Below the pieces are notes generated by a model. It was given only the letters and a program-made list of their open reading frames with translations, did no database searches and was not told the origin of the DNA. 17,570 nt of DNA, from assembly GCF_002293435.1 (NCBI RefSeq), contig NZ_DBDF01000151.1, positions 1 through 17,570 on the forward strand, written 5' to 3'. The DNA comes from Bacteroides sp. UBA939. GTDB taxonomy: Bacteria; Bacteroidota; Bacteroidia; Bacteroidales; Bacteroidaceae. The position numbers and the translations under genes are program-made. Below, in pieces: positions 6,529 to 13,601 of the stretch. Each line of letters opens with the position of its first letter. Position 1 is the first letter of the stretch.

Positions 6529-7656
6529 ATGAAATCACCTTTTCAGTATGGAACATTGGTTGATAAAGAGAGTTTTGTTAATCGTGTAGAAGATAGGCGT
6601 CAGTTAAAGGATTTCCTTTCTGCCGGTATAAATGTAATGCTGATATCTCCCCGGCGTTGGGGAAAATCTTCACTTGTGAAAGTTGCAATGAATGAGTTGA
6701 CAGAAGAGAATAAGAGAATGCGTATTTGTTTTATTGACGCATTTAGTGTGAAAACAGAAGCCGAGTTTCTTCAAAGTTTTGCGCGTGAAGTGATTTCATG
6801 TGCTTCTTCTACATGGGAAAAACGTTTGGAAGATGTGAAACATTTCCTTACCGGAGTAACTCCCAGCATTACCATAAAGGACAATATGAGCGAAACATTG
6901 TCTCTTGATTTAAAACTGGGCTTTGAGGAAAGGCAGGTGATGGATATTCTGGCATTGCCGGAAAGGATAGCAGAAGCAAAGAAAATACATATTATTGTTT
7001 GTATTGATGAATTCCAGCAGTTGGCTTTATTGCCTTCGTATCAGTCGTTGGAAGGGAAGATGCGTTCCGTATGGCAAACACAGCAGCGTGTTTCGTATTG
7101 TTTTTATGGTAGCAAGCGTCACATGATGCTGGATATATTCAATAAAGCTTCAAATCCGTTCTATCGTTTCGGGCAGGTACTTTTCATGCAAAAGATTGCA
7201 AAGGAAGAATGGATACCGTTTATCGTTCACTCTTTCCGGAAAACGGGCAAGGAAATAACGGAGGAACAAGCCGGCTATATTTGTGAGACGGTGAAATGTC
7301 ACTCCTGGTATGTTCAGCAATATTCATTCTTTGTGTGGACAGCTACGTCAACGAGCGTTTCGGATGAAATTCTGAAACGCCAACTCTGTATGTTGATAGA
7401 TACCAATATGCCTATGTTCATGTCGGATACGGAGAATCTGACAGCTTCGCAGGTTGCTATGTTGCGTGCCATAACAGATGGGAAATCACAGTTGAATGCG
7501 GAAGCTGTCGTCACTAAATATGGGTTAGGTAACCCACAGACAATTACCCGCAATAAGCGAATCCTGATAGAACGTGATTTCGTAGAAAAGCAGGAGGACG
7601 CTTTTGCCTTTACAGATCCCATCTTTGAGATCTGGTTCCGGGAACAATATATGTAG
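6529..7656 (+). CDS. AAA-family ATPase with C-terminal winged helix (orphan)
   Basis: A 375-residue ATP-binding protein of the archaeal-type ATPase group common in Bacteroides. The Walker A is SPRRWGKSS (40-48), Walker B IIVCIDEFQQ (155-164), and a sensor-like YCFYGSKRHMM lies at 190-200. Residues 300-375 look like a winged helix (ASQVAMLRAI, LGNPQTITRNKRILIERDFV). No membrane segment or nuclease motif is apparent. It stands alone on the plus strand, convergent with the imm17/tsaE pair and divergent from the sugar operon, and is enclosed by a 27-bp inverted repeat, which suggests arrival as a unit. Function is not known for this group; a role in regulation, plasmid-type maintenance or defence is only guesswork. 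Confidence 0.85.
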   Translation: MKSPFQYGTLVDKESFVNRVEDRRQLKDFLSAGINVMLISPRRWGKSSLVKVAMNELTEENKRMRICFIDAFSVKTEAEFLQSFAREVISCASSTWEKRLEDVKHFLTGVTPSITIKDNMSETLSLDLKLGFEERQVMDILALPERIAEAKKIHIIVCIDEFQQLALLPSYQSLEGKMRSVWQTQQRVSYCFYGSKRHMMLDIFNKASNPFYRFGQVLFMQKIAKEEWIPFIVHSFRKTGKEITEEQAGYICETVKCHSWYVQQYSFFVWTATSTSVSDEILKRQLCMLIDTNMPMFMSDTENLTASQVAMLRAITDGKSQLNAEAVVTKYGLGNPQTITRNKRILIERDFVEKQEDAFAFTDPIFEIWFREQYM

Positions 7657-7731
7657 TTGATATGTTCTGTTCCATGTATCCGTATCATACATATATAAAT
7701 TTTATACCGATAAGACCTATACCTGTCAACG

Positions 7732-7758
7732 CCTGAAGCATGAATAATGCAGGTTAGG
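7732..7758 (-). repeat. 27-bp inverted repeat, right arm
   Basis: Reverse complement of 6381-6407 with one mismatch. It sits 75 bp past the stop of the AAA ATPase gene. Beyond it, outward sequence (ATATAT) and the left arm's outward sequence (TTTATTTT) are both AT-rich but are not a clear target-site duplication. Confidence 0.85.
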
Positions 7759-7925
7759 ATATATAAAACAATATCGAGTCGGCTTTTCTCAAACAGGTTA
7801 TTTGAACATTTTGAATTTGAAGAAATAAGTTTGTACCTATTGGTAAATAGAGACTGTGGAGATATTCTTAAAGAAAAAGATAAAATAAAAGAACTGTTCT
7901 TGAACAGATACGAATTCAATATATA

Positions 7926-7979
7926 AAGCGTGCTGTTAGGCGTAATATTGAACGCTTCCCAGAGGAGTTTATGTTTGAT
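7926..7979 (+). pseudogene. ORF6N-domain protein relic
   Basis: In one plus-strand frame the DNA reads KRAVRRNIERFPEEFMFD. This closely resembles the signature of the ORF6N domain found in phage and mobile-element proteins of Bacteroides, where a segment such as KRNxERFPEDFMF is conserved. Reading beyond the motif in both directions loses the family pattern, and no start or full domain is present. It is therefore a fragment. It implies that this junction hosted another accessory gene in the past. Confidence 0.6.
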
Positions 7980-8022
7980 TCAATTTTTAGCAGCGGTATC
8001 TTTCACAGCATTCTCTCACCAA

Positions 8023-8238
8023 TTATACCGGCGGCGTATTCAGGAAGAAGAACACAGACATGCCGATTAGAATTCCCCCCAGTACTCCGTAGAACCAACG
8101 GGCTTGCCTACGTCCTACGTTACTCACTATGAACTGTGTGTTACGGGCAGTGAAGAACCACTCCCAATTCAGGATGGCAGCCAGCAGCGATATAATCCCT
8201 GCAAACGCAAAGATGCCTTGTACAATGTATTGGCTCAT
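8023..8238 (-). CDS. Imm17-type small membrane protein
   Basis: A 71-residue protein with two transmembrane segments (about 4-24, VQGIFAFAGIISLLAAIL, and about 47-67, WFYGVLGGILIGMSVFFFL) separated by a basic loop with RNTQFIVSNVGRRQAR. It matches what databases call the immunity 17 family. That name comes from polymorphic-toxin studies, but no toxin is nearby, and in Bacteroides the gene travels with tsaE, so a housekeeping membrane role seems more likely. It begins 9 bp after the tsaE stop and is clearly co-transcribed. Biological function is unknown. Confidence 0.8.
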   Translation of the reverse strand: MSQYIVQGIFAFAGIISLLAAILNWEWFFTARNTQFIVSNVGRRQARWFYGVLGGILIGMSVFFFLNTPPV

Positions 8239-8247
8239 AACGTATAA

Positions 8248-8673
8248 TTAGTTCGGGTTTTCTATTGTCAACTTGCGCGCACCGTCTTCCTCTTCTTCTA
8301 TAGTGACTTTGATTGTATTTCCCGGTAGTAATTCCTCTACCAGTTCCGGCCATTCAATGAAGCAGAGGGCGCCGCTGTAGAAATAGTCCTCATATCCCAT
8401 GTCGTACACCTCTTCCAGTTTCTTGATGCGGTAGAAGTCGAAATGATAAATCAGTTCCCCCGCCATGTCAGAGCGGTATTCGTTGACAATGGCAAAAGTA
8501 GGGGAGGTGATAACATCTGATACTCCCAGCTCTTCACAAAGCGCTTTGACAAAGGTTGTTTTACCGGCTCCCATTTTTCCATAAAGAGCAAAGACTGTAT
8601 TGTCGCCCATGACGGCGATGAACTCGCGGGCGGCTTCGCGAAGATGAGACTGAGATTGAATTTTGATTTCCAT
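8248..8673 (-). CDS. tsaE: TsaE, ATPase of the tRNA t6A threonylcarbamoyl complex
   Basis: A 141-residue ATPase required with TsaB and TsaD for N6-threonylcarbamoyladenosine at position 37 of ANN-decoding tRNAs. The Walker A is YGKMGAGKTT (about 30-39), followed by the family's SPTFAIVNEY (near 57-66), HFDFYRI (near 76-82), and GYEDYFYSGALCFIEWPEL (near 91-109). The frame can be opened to 8703, but MEIKIQSQ at 8673 is the normal family start and is used here. The upstream gene is the AlbA_2 protein 51 bp away. In relatives, as I recall, tsaE directly follows porX; here accessory genes lie between. No minus-strand TAnnTTTG box was found in the 51-bp gap, so it may depend on transcription from the AlbA_2 promoter. 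Confidence 0.93.
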   Translation of the reverse strand: MEIKIQSQSHLREAAREFIAVMGDNTVFALYGKMGAGKTTFVKALCEELGVSDVITSPTFAIVNEYRSDMAGELIYHFDFYRIKKLEEVYDMGYEDYFYSGALCFIEWPELVEELLPGNTIKVTIEEEEDGARKLTIENPN

Positions 8674-8724
8674 ATTATAATGATGTATAATGCTTGTTTG
8701 CAATGATCTACTGTCTTTTTCGTT

Positions 8725-10245
8725 TTAAGGATTAATTTCAATGCGCCAATAGCCACCAAAGTCCGCGCCTTCACGAGACAAGATACTCATAGACCGCAAT
8801 TTTGCGATTTGCTTTTCTACGGCACGAGAACTTATACCAATTTTAAGAGCCATAGCTTCGGCTGACATAGAGGGGTCGGAAATGACAAGGTCGATAATCT
8901 TCTGTGCTGTTCTACCTATGTTTTTAGGTTTATCCGCAGTCTCTCCGAACTTATTCTCCGAACTTTTAGGGGTCTCTCCGAACCTTCTCTCCGAATTTTC
9001 TACGTTTTCTCCGAACTTTTCTTCATTTACGGGGTACTTTTCAAGGGTATTATTAACCCTCTTGGCTACTTCTTCTACAGGTATTCTGCCATTCTTACTC
9101 CAATTTAAATTGTAGAAAATTGAAAAAAAAGAAGATGCTTCTGTTTTGTAATACGGTTCTTTGCCGAGTAAGAAGTTCGGTAGTTTTTCTGTTAATTCAC
9201 GCATCTTGCGTAAACCAGAGCCGCGTTTCTCCATGTAGTCAAGTTGGGTAAACATATCGGCAATGACAGGGTTGCGGCGTAAAGAAGGAACACTGTATAT
9301 GTCTCTGTCCTGAATTTGTGTACCATCAAGCATTGCACCGGGTGACACCAACTCTACACGGTCGTCATAAATATCAATATGTACCTCACCGCCCATTACT
9401 GTGTAATCTCTATGAATAAGATGGTTTACTAATCCTTCAAAGATAGCACGGTCGGAATAGTCTGGGAGGTTAAGGCGATAGTTGGGCATCTTCACCCAGC
9501 CACTCATGGTGTAGTTGTTGATAAAATCCATGCCATATTTTAAGAGCAACACAAGGTTTGCCCGATGTTCTATGGAGCTGATGGCATCATCTTTATATAA
9601 TCCGCTCCAACGGGTACAGAAGATACGTGATTGGAATATGGTGCAGTTGTCCACAAACAGTAATCCGGCATTGGTCAGTTTATCGTCCGATGTTACCAGA
9701 CCGAATGATTCCAAATATTTGTCGTTCCATTCGTGATGGGTTTGCTCACGGAAGGTATTGGCAAGAATAATGAAAGAATGTTTGTTGGCATCTACTTGGG
9801 TAGGAAGTGAATCCCATGTCATGTGTGTACCTTTCAATACCAACGAAAGTAGTTGTTGAGAGTTGCATTCTACACTTTCATTACCCACTCTTGTATAGGC
9901 AGTGCGTGTTCCGTCTTGATAATAATAATAAGGTGTCAACATTCCTGCTTTTACTTTCACCTCAAGTAGAGTATGCCCTTCATGTTCTATCGGAATAAGT
10001 TGTACTTCCGGCACAGGGTCAAGTCTTGCCTTTATCATTTCACTGATAAAGTCTGCATCGGCTTGCGGATTCTCCAAACCTACAATTATTCCATCATCGT
10101 TCACTCCATAGAATAAACTGCCACCGTCTGTATTGGCAAAAGCCGATACGGATTTGAGCCATGACTTCACTTTTTTACGTTCCAACATTTCCTTGAAATC
10201 GTAGGCTGAGCATTCCGCTATTAATGTATTGTTATGTATCTGCAT
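8725..10245 (-). CDS. AlbA_2/Schlafen-like ATP-binding protein with winged helix
   Basis: A 506-residue protein in three parts. Residues about 10-130 are an AlbA_2 (Schlafen AAA-4) domain (DFKEMLERKKVKSWLKSVSA, FANTDGGSLFYGVNDDG, IVGLE). Residues about 270-370 match the RecG-related HATPase_c_4 region (GLVNHLIHRDY, HIDIYDDRVELVSPG, RNPVIADMF, EKRGSGLRKM). Residues 446-506 are a winged helix-turn-helix (MALKIGISSRAVEKQIAKLR). A low-complexity hinge at about 407-445 has three FGE repeats with an 11-residue period. Such proteins are usually annotated as putative DNA-binding transcriptional regulators; some Schlafen-like relatives take part in anti-phage defence, but nothing here proves that. It has its own -7 box, at 10289-10296. 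Confidence 0.88.
   Translation of the reverse strand: MQIHNNTLIAECSAYDFKEMLERKKVKSWLKSVSAFANTDGGSLFYGVNDDGIIVGLENPQADADFISEMIKARLDPVPEVQLIPIEHEGHTLLEVKVKAGMLTPYYYYQDGTRTAYTRVGNESVECNSQQLLSLVLKGTHMTWDSLPTQVDANKHSFIILANTFREQTHHEWNDKYLESFGLVTSDDKLTNAGLLFVDNCTIFQSRIFCTRWSGLYKDDAISSIEHRANLVLLLKYGMDFINNYTMSGWVKMPNYRLNLPDYSDRAIFEGLVNHLIHRDYTVMGGEVHIDIYDDRVELVSPGAMLDGTQIQDRDIYSVPSLRRNPVIADMFTQLDYMEKRGSGLRKMRELTEKLPNFLLGKEPYYKTEASSFFSIFYNLNWSKNGRIPVEEVAKRVNNTLEKYPVNEEKFGENVENSERRFGETPKSSENKFGETADKPKNIGRTAQKIIDLVISDPSMSAEAMALKIGISSRAVEKQIAKLRSMSILSREGADFGGYWRIEINP
8928..9027 (-). repeat. 33-nt in-frame repeat in the AlbA_2 gene
   Basis: The octamer TCTCCGAA occurs at 8942, 8955, 8975, 8988 and 9008, with alternating spacings of 13, 20, 13 and 20 bp, so the true unit is 33 bp or 11 codons. 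On the coding strand the same octamer is read in two frames, giving FGE in one and SE in the other (EKFGEN, NSERRFGET, SSENKFGET). Array length would be expected to vary between strains by slippage without breaking the frame. Confidence 0.8.
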
Positions 10246-10288
10246 CGTTTTTTATTATTGTTCGGGTATAACACCCTAATATCATTTA

Positions 10289-10296
10289 CAAAGGTA
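10289..10296 (-). promoter_or_regulatory. -7 box of the AlbA_2 gene
   Basis: The minus strand reads TACCTTTG, a good TAnnTTTG match. Transcription would start near 10282, leaving a leader of about 37 bases to the ATG at 10245. The -33 position reads TTTAA rather than TTTG, so the upstream element is imperfect. It may also serve tsaE and the imm17-type gene downstream. Confidence 0.5.
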
Positions 10297-10428
10297 AGGA
10301 TAAAACCGAAGAACCTGTTAAATCACTGCTTTCTTTTGATTTTTATACGTTTACATCACATTGTTTGTGAGTAAAAAACGTACTTTTATGGGCAAGAGAT
10401 GTTGTTGCTTATGGATGCTTATATTCGG

Positions 10429-10507
10429 ATTTCCTCCATTGAAATACCCCATGCTGGAAAGTATCCGTATAGTAACAGACATAGTGATTGTAATTGGGAT
10501 AGTACAG
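10429..10507 (-). pseudogene. Decayed duplicate of the porX 3' end
   Basis: The stretch 10429-10503 aligns in the same orientation with 12040-12117 of the intact porX gene, with four substitutions, one 1-base gap and one 3-base gap in 78 columns. It corresponds to porX codons covering NYNHYVSYYTDTFQHGGISM near the C-terminus. The 1-base gap breaks the frame and the final dozen codons are missing, so it is non-coding. An 89-codon minus-strand frame crosses it (10351-10620) but reads the segment out of porX frame and is rejected. Confidence 0.85.
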
Positions 10508-10609
10508 AAAGTGCGCATTGCAGGGTAAAATAACACTTTTAAAAGTGCGCATTGCAGGGTAAAAACGCTATTCTTAACTTGCGTATTGCAGAAAATATCT
10601 TTAAATTTG
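10508..10609 (+). repeat. Three 34-bp-phased promoter repeats
   Basis: Units start at 10508, 10542 and 10576. The first two share a perfect 23-bp block (AAAGTGCGCATTGCAGGG followed by TAAAA); the third is degenerate (TTGCGTATTGCAG, then AAAA). The TGCG cores are exactly 34 bp apart. The third unit coincides with the promoter of the DUF4143 gene, with its TTG forming the -33 element. A regulator bound to the array would cover the promoter. Confidence 0.8.
10579..10609 (+). promoter_or_regulatory. Promoter of the DUF4143 ATPase gene
   Basis: TTG at 10579-10581, a 20-bp spacer, and TAAATTTG at 10602-10609 fit the Bacteroides -33/-7 consensus well. Transcription should begin near 10616, about 25 bases before the ATG at 10641. 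The -33 element lies in the third 34-bp repeat. No strong Shine-Dalgarno sequence precedes the ATG, as is normal for this group. Confidence 0.6.
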
Positions 10610-10640
10610 CCTGTTGACAAGAAGATAAATACTGAATAAC

Positions 10641-11999
10641 ATGCTATTTAAACGCAAATTGTACGATAAACTGCTGGCTTGGAAACAGCAGGTGGCAGGC
10701 ACTAAGGCACTTCTGATAGAAGGTGCCCGACGAATAGGCAAATCCACTTTAGTGGAGGAGTTCGCAAGGAATGAATACCGAAGTTATCTCTTGATTGATT
10801 TCAATCTGGTGAGCGACTCAGTTATTTCAGCCTTTAACAATTACATGAACGATCTCGACACTTTTTTCCTAATCCTCTCTTCGGAATATGGCGTGAAACT
10901 TTATCCCAAGGAATCCATCATCATATTTGATGAAATACAACAATTCCCAAAAGCCCGGCAAACGATAAAGTATCTGGTTGCAGATGGGCGATTCGACTAT
11001 GTAGAAACGGGTTCGCTCATTTCCATCAAAGAAAATGTAAAGGATATAACCGTTCCCTCGGAAGAGAGGACACTCCCTATGTATCCGATGGACTTCGAGG
11101 AGTTTGCTTGGGCAATGAATGAAGAGCCATTGATGACTTATATCCGCCAATGCTTTGACAAAAAGGAGCCTTTGGAACAGGGACTTCACGCAAAGGCTAT
11201 GCTGTTGTTCCGTCAATACATGATTGTGGGCGGCATGCCGAAAAGCGTGTCGGCGTATTTGGAAAATGACCGGAGTTTCGAAAGTGCCGATATGGAAAAG
11301 AGAGATATACTAACACTGTACCGGAATGACATCATGAAGATAAAGTCGGGCTACCGCTCGAACGTACTGAGCATATTCGACCAGATTCCGGCTTTTCTTT
11401 CGCGTTCGGAAAGACGGGTAGTGATGAACCGCATTGAAAAGGGAGCAAGCTTCCCAAAGTATCATGATACTTTCTTTTGGCTCTCCGATTCGAAAATCGC
11501 CAATGAATGCTTTAACTGTTCGGATCCTAACGTGGGACTCTCCCTGAATGAAGACAGGACATACGTGAAGTGCTATATGGGTGATACCGGACTACTCATC
11601 AGCCATACCTTTGATGAGAATGAGATCTCTGACGGAGAACTGTACCGGGAAATCCTATTGGGAAAACTATCAATAAGCGAGGGTATGTTCTATGAGAACG
11701 TAATTGCACAGATGTTGGTAGCTGCCGGACACAAGCTTTACTTCTATACGCGATACAATGAAGGGAAGCACCGCAACGATGTGGAAATAGATTTTATCTT
11801 GTCGAACCACAGCAAGCTGAAATATAAGATCTATCCGATAGAAGTGAAATCGAATGAAAAATATACCATTCGCTCGCTTACCCGGTTCAATGAGAGTTTC
11901 CGTCAGCGCATAGGGGAGTGCTATGTGATTCATCCAAAGAACCTGTCTATAAAGGAAGGAGTGGTGTATCTGCCTGCCTATATGACCTTCTGTTTGTAG
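10641..11999 (+). CDS. AAA_14-DUF4143 ATPase with PD-(D/E)XK-like C-terminus
   Basis: A 452-residue member of the ATPase family with an N-terminal AAA_14 domain and a C-terminal DUF4143 domain. Walker A is GARRIGKST (28-36), Walker B IIIFDEIQQ (93-101), and the sensor region GSLISIKENVKD follows. The DUF4143 part includes VGGMPKSVSAYL. Near the C-terminus, EIDFIL (382-387) and YPIEVKS (398-404) form a D...ExK pattern typical of a restriction-endonuclease-like fold, although in this family nuclease activity is not established. The stop is only 3 bp from the convergent porX stop, and the gene lies between the two copies of the porX 3' end. Biological role unknown; defence or regulation are guesses. 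Confidence 0.88.
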   Translation: MLFKRKLYDKLLAWKQQVAGTKALLIEGARRIGKSTLVEEFARNEYRSYLLIDFNLVSDSVISAFNNYMNDLDTFFLILSSEYGVKLYPKESIIIFDEIQQFPKARQTIKYLVADGRFDYVETGSLISIKENVKDITVPSEERTLPMYPMDFEEFAWAMNEEPLMTYIRQCFDKKEPLEQGLHAKAMLLFRQYMIVGGMPKSVSAYLENDRSFESADMEKRDILTLYRNDIMKIKSGYRSNVLSIFDQIPAFLSRSERRVVMNRIEKGASFPKYHDTFFWLSDSKIANECFNCSDPNVGLSLNEDRTYVKCYMGDTGLLISHTFDENEISDGELYREILLGKLSISEGMFYENVIAQMLVAAGHKLYFYTRYNEGKHRNDVEIDFILSNHSKLKYKIYPIEVKSNEKYTIRSLTRFNESFRQRIGECYVIHPKNLSIKEGVVYLPAYMTFCL

Positions 12000-12002
12000 T
12001 CT

Positions 12003-13562
12003 CTAACTCCGCCCACTCAACGTAATAAGCGGTATAATCATTTCCTCCATCGAAATACCCCCATGCTGGAAAGTATCCGTATAGTAGCTGACATAATGAT
12101 TGTAATTATTGGGATAGGCAAAGAAATCGCGTCCCATAGCAAAGATGTAGCGCGTGCTTACGTTGGGTGAAGGCAAGTGAACATCGGCAGGACGAGCAAT
12201 TTCGAACACCTGTTTCGGATTGTATGTCATATTGCGCGATAGTTTGTAGCGCAGATTGGCATTGATATCCTTGCTGTTGCTCTGTACTTTGATGGGATTG
12301 TCCACGCGGATACTGCCGTGGTCGGTAGTAATAACGACGCGATACCGGCGATTGGCAAGCGCTCTCAGCAAATCTCCCAAAGGGGAATGGCGGAACCATG
12401 AAAGCGTAATGCTGCGGTAAGCAGCTTCCGTTGAGGCAAGCTCACGTATCATTTTACTTTCCGTGCGGCTGTGACTCAGCATATCTATAAAGTTGAACAC
12501 AGCAACATTCAGAGTATTCTGAGCCAATGCAGGCAACTGTGCCAGCAACCGTTCCGCACTTGCCGCATCATTTATCTTATGATAAGAGAAGGTATCGCTA
12601 CGGCGGTAACGCTCAATAATGGTGCGTATCAATGGAGCTTCATTCAAATTCTTGCTTTCCTCATTTTCCTCCTCCACCCATAGTTCGGGGAAGAACTGCG
12701 CTATCTGGTCGGGCATAAAGCCGGAGAAGATGGCATTACGGGCATATTGTGTAGCTGTGGGCAAGATGCTGAAGTACAGTTGCTCGTCTATATTGAACAA
12801 GGTGGACAGATCGTTGGCGATGACGCGCCACTGGTCGTAACGGAAGTTATCCAATACGATGAAGAAGACTTTCTCGCCCTTGTCCAATAGCGGGAAGAGA
12901 ATACGCTTGAAGATATCCGGACTCATTAACGGGCGTTCGGATTCCGTTCCTTTTGCGGAAACCCAGTTCACATAATTCTTCTTGATAAACTTTGCAAAGG
13001 CGGCATTGGCTTCTGCTTTCTGCATGGCGAGCATCTCGCTCATGGGGCTTTCCGTGGCTTCCAGTTCCAGTTCCCAATAAACGAGGCGGCGATACAGCTC
13101 TATCCAATCGCCTGCCGTCAGCGAATCGTTAATCTGCATCCCTATCTTACCGAAGTTTTGCTGGTAGCCCGTTTGTGCGGCTTCGCTGACAATATCTTTG
13201 TGGTGCAGGTTCTTCTTTAGCGACAACAATATCTGGTTAGGGTTGACGGGCTTGATAAGATAGTCCGCTATCTTCTGCCCGATAGCCATGTCCATGATGT
13301 TTTCTTCTTCACTCTTGGTAATCATGACTACCGGTACGGCGGGAGAAATATCCTTTATCAGCGCCAGTGTTTGCAGACCGCTCAGTCCGGGCATGTTTTC
13401 GTCCAGCAGAATAAGGTCGTAAGACGTGGTGCGGCAACGGTCGAGTGCATCCTGCCCGTTGGTTACGGTATCCACTTCGTACCCTTTGCCCTGCAGAAAC
13501 AGAATGTGCGGCCGCAATAAGCTGATTTCATCGTCCACCCAAAGAAGTTTATCTTTCTTCAT
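12003..13562 (-). CDS. porX: PorX-type response regulator with PglZ/alkaline-phosphatase domain
   Basis: A 519-residue protein. Residues 1-120 form a CheY-like receiver with acidic pocket D10/D11, phospho-acceptor D54 (LLLDENMPG), T82 and K104 (LIKP). A helical linker (about 125-210) leads to a PglZ domain with metal and active-site motifs IVLDNFRYDQW, PTATQYARNAIFSG, FIDMLSHSR, TTDHGSIR and QHGGISMEEM. In Porphyromonas PorX controls the type IX secretion system with the kinase PorY and has phosphodiesterase activity; gut Bacteroides generally keep the gene without a full secretion system, so its target here is unknown. It follows porW by 33 bp. The 3' end abuts the DUF4143 gene and its last segment is duplicated at 10429. 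Confidence 0.92.
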   Translation of the reverse strand: MKKDKLLWVDDEISLLRPHILFLQGKGYEVDTVTNGQDALDRCRTTSYDLILLDENMPGLSGLQTLALIKDISPAVPVVMITKSEEENIMDMAIGQKIADYLIKPVNPNQILLSLKKNLHHKDIVSEAAQTGYQQNFGKIGMQINDSLTAGDWIELYRRLVYWELELEATESPMSEMLAMQKAEANAAFAKFIKKNYVNWVSAKGTESERPLMSPDIFKRILFPLLDKGEKVFFIVLDNFRYDQWRVIANDLSTLFNIDEQLYFSILPTATQYARNAIFSGFMPDQIAQFFPELWVEEENEESKNLNEAPLIRTIIERYRRSDTFSYHKINDAASAERLLAQLPALAQNTLNVAVFNFIDMLSHSRTESKMIRELASTEAAYRSITLSWFRHSPLGDLLRALANRRYRVVITTDHGSIRVDNPIKVQSNSKDINANLRYKLSRNMTYNPKQVFEIARPADVHLPSPNVSTRYIFAMGRDFFAYPNNYNHYVSYYTDTFQHGGISMEEMIIPLITLSGRS

Positions 13563-13564
13563 AT

Positions 13565-13601
13565 CTCGTATGCGTTTTCATTCCTCGTATGCGTTTCATT
13601 C
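13565..13601 (-). repeat. Tandem duplication at the porW-porX junction
   Basis: Two near-identical copies of an 18-19-bp unit (13565-13583 and 13584-13601) span the end of porW and the gap before porX. On the coding strand each reads GAGGAATGAAA(A)CGCATAC. The first copy supplies the last codons and TGA stop of porW; the second repeats the purine-rich GAGGAA ahead of the porX ATG at 13562. Confidence 0.7.

Larger units (their letters stand above)
7657..8022. other. Intergenic region between convergent genes
   Basis: 366 bp with no intact gene. It carries the right arm of the 27-bp inverted repeat (7732-7758) and a short relic of an ORF6N-type protein (7926-7979). No strong terminator hairpin with a U-run was found for either the AAA gene or the imm17-type gene. 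Confidence 0.55.
10246..10640. other. Intergenic region with porX relic and phased repeats
   Basis: 395 bp between the divergent AlbA_2 and DUF4143 genes. From left to right it holds the AlbA_2 promoter, a weak hairpin near 10346-10382 (TACGTTT/AAACGTA), the decayed copy of the porX 3' end (10429-10507), three 34-bp-phased repeats (10508-10609) and the promoter of the DUF4143 gene. Each is listed separately. Confidence 0.7.

Noticed and set aside
7314..7919. 201-codon minus-strand open frame
   Set aside because: Mostly antisense to the AAA ATPase gene; the rest is intergenic with no family signal.
8023..8238. Toxin-immunity pair based on the Imm17 name
   Set aside because: No polymorphic toxin or secretion gene is next to it; its partner is tsaE.
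8674..8703. Ten-residue extension of TsaE to 8703
   Set aside because: The extra residues (MQTSIIHHYN) are not family-like; MEIKIQS is the normal beginning.
10508..10609. Rearranged recombination sites of an integron
   Set aside because: The repeats are direct, 34 bp apart and coincide with a promoter; there is no integrase and no attC-like folding.
10351..10620. 89-codon minus-strand open frame
   Set aside because: It crosses the porX relic out of frame and the promoter repeats of the neighbouring gene.
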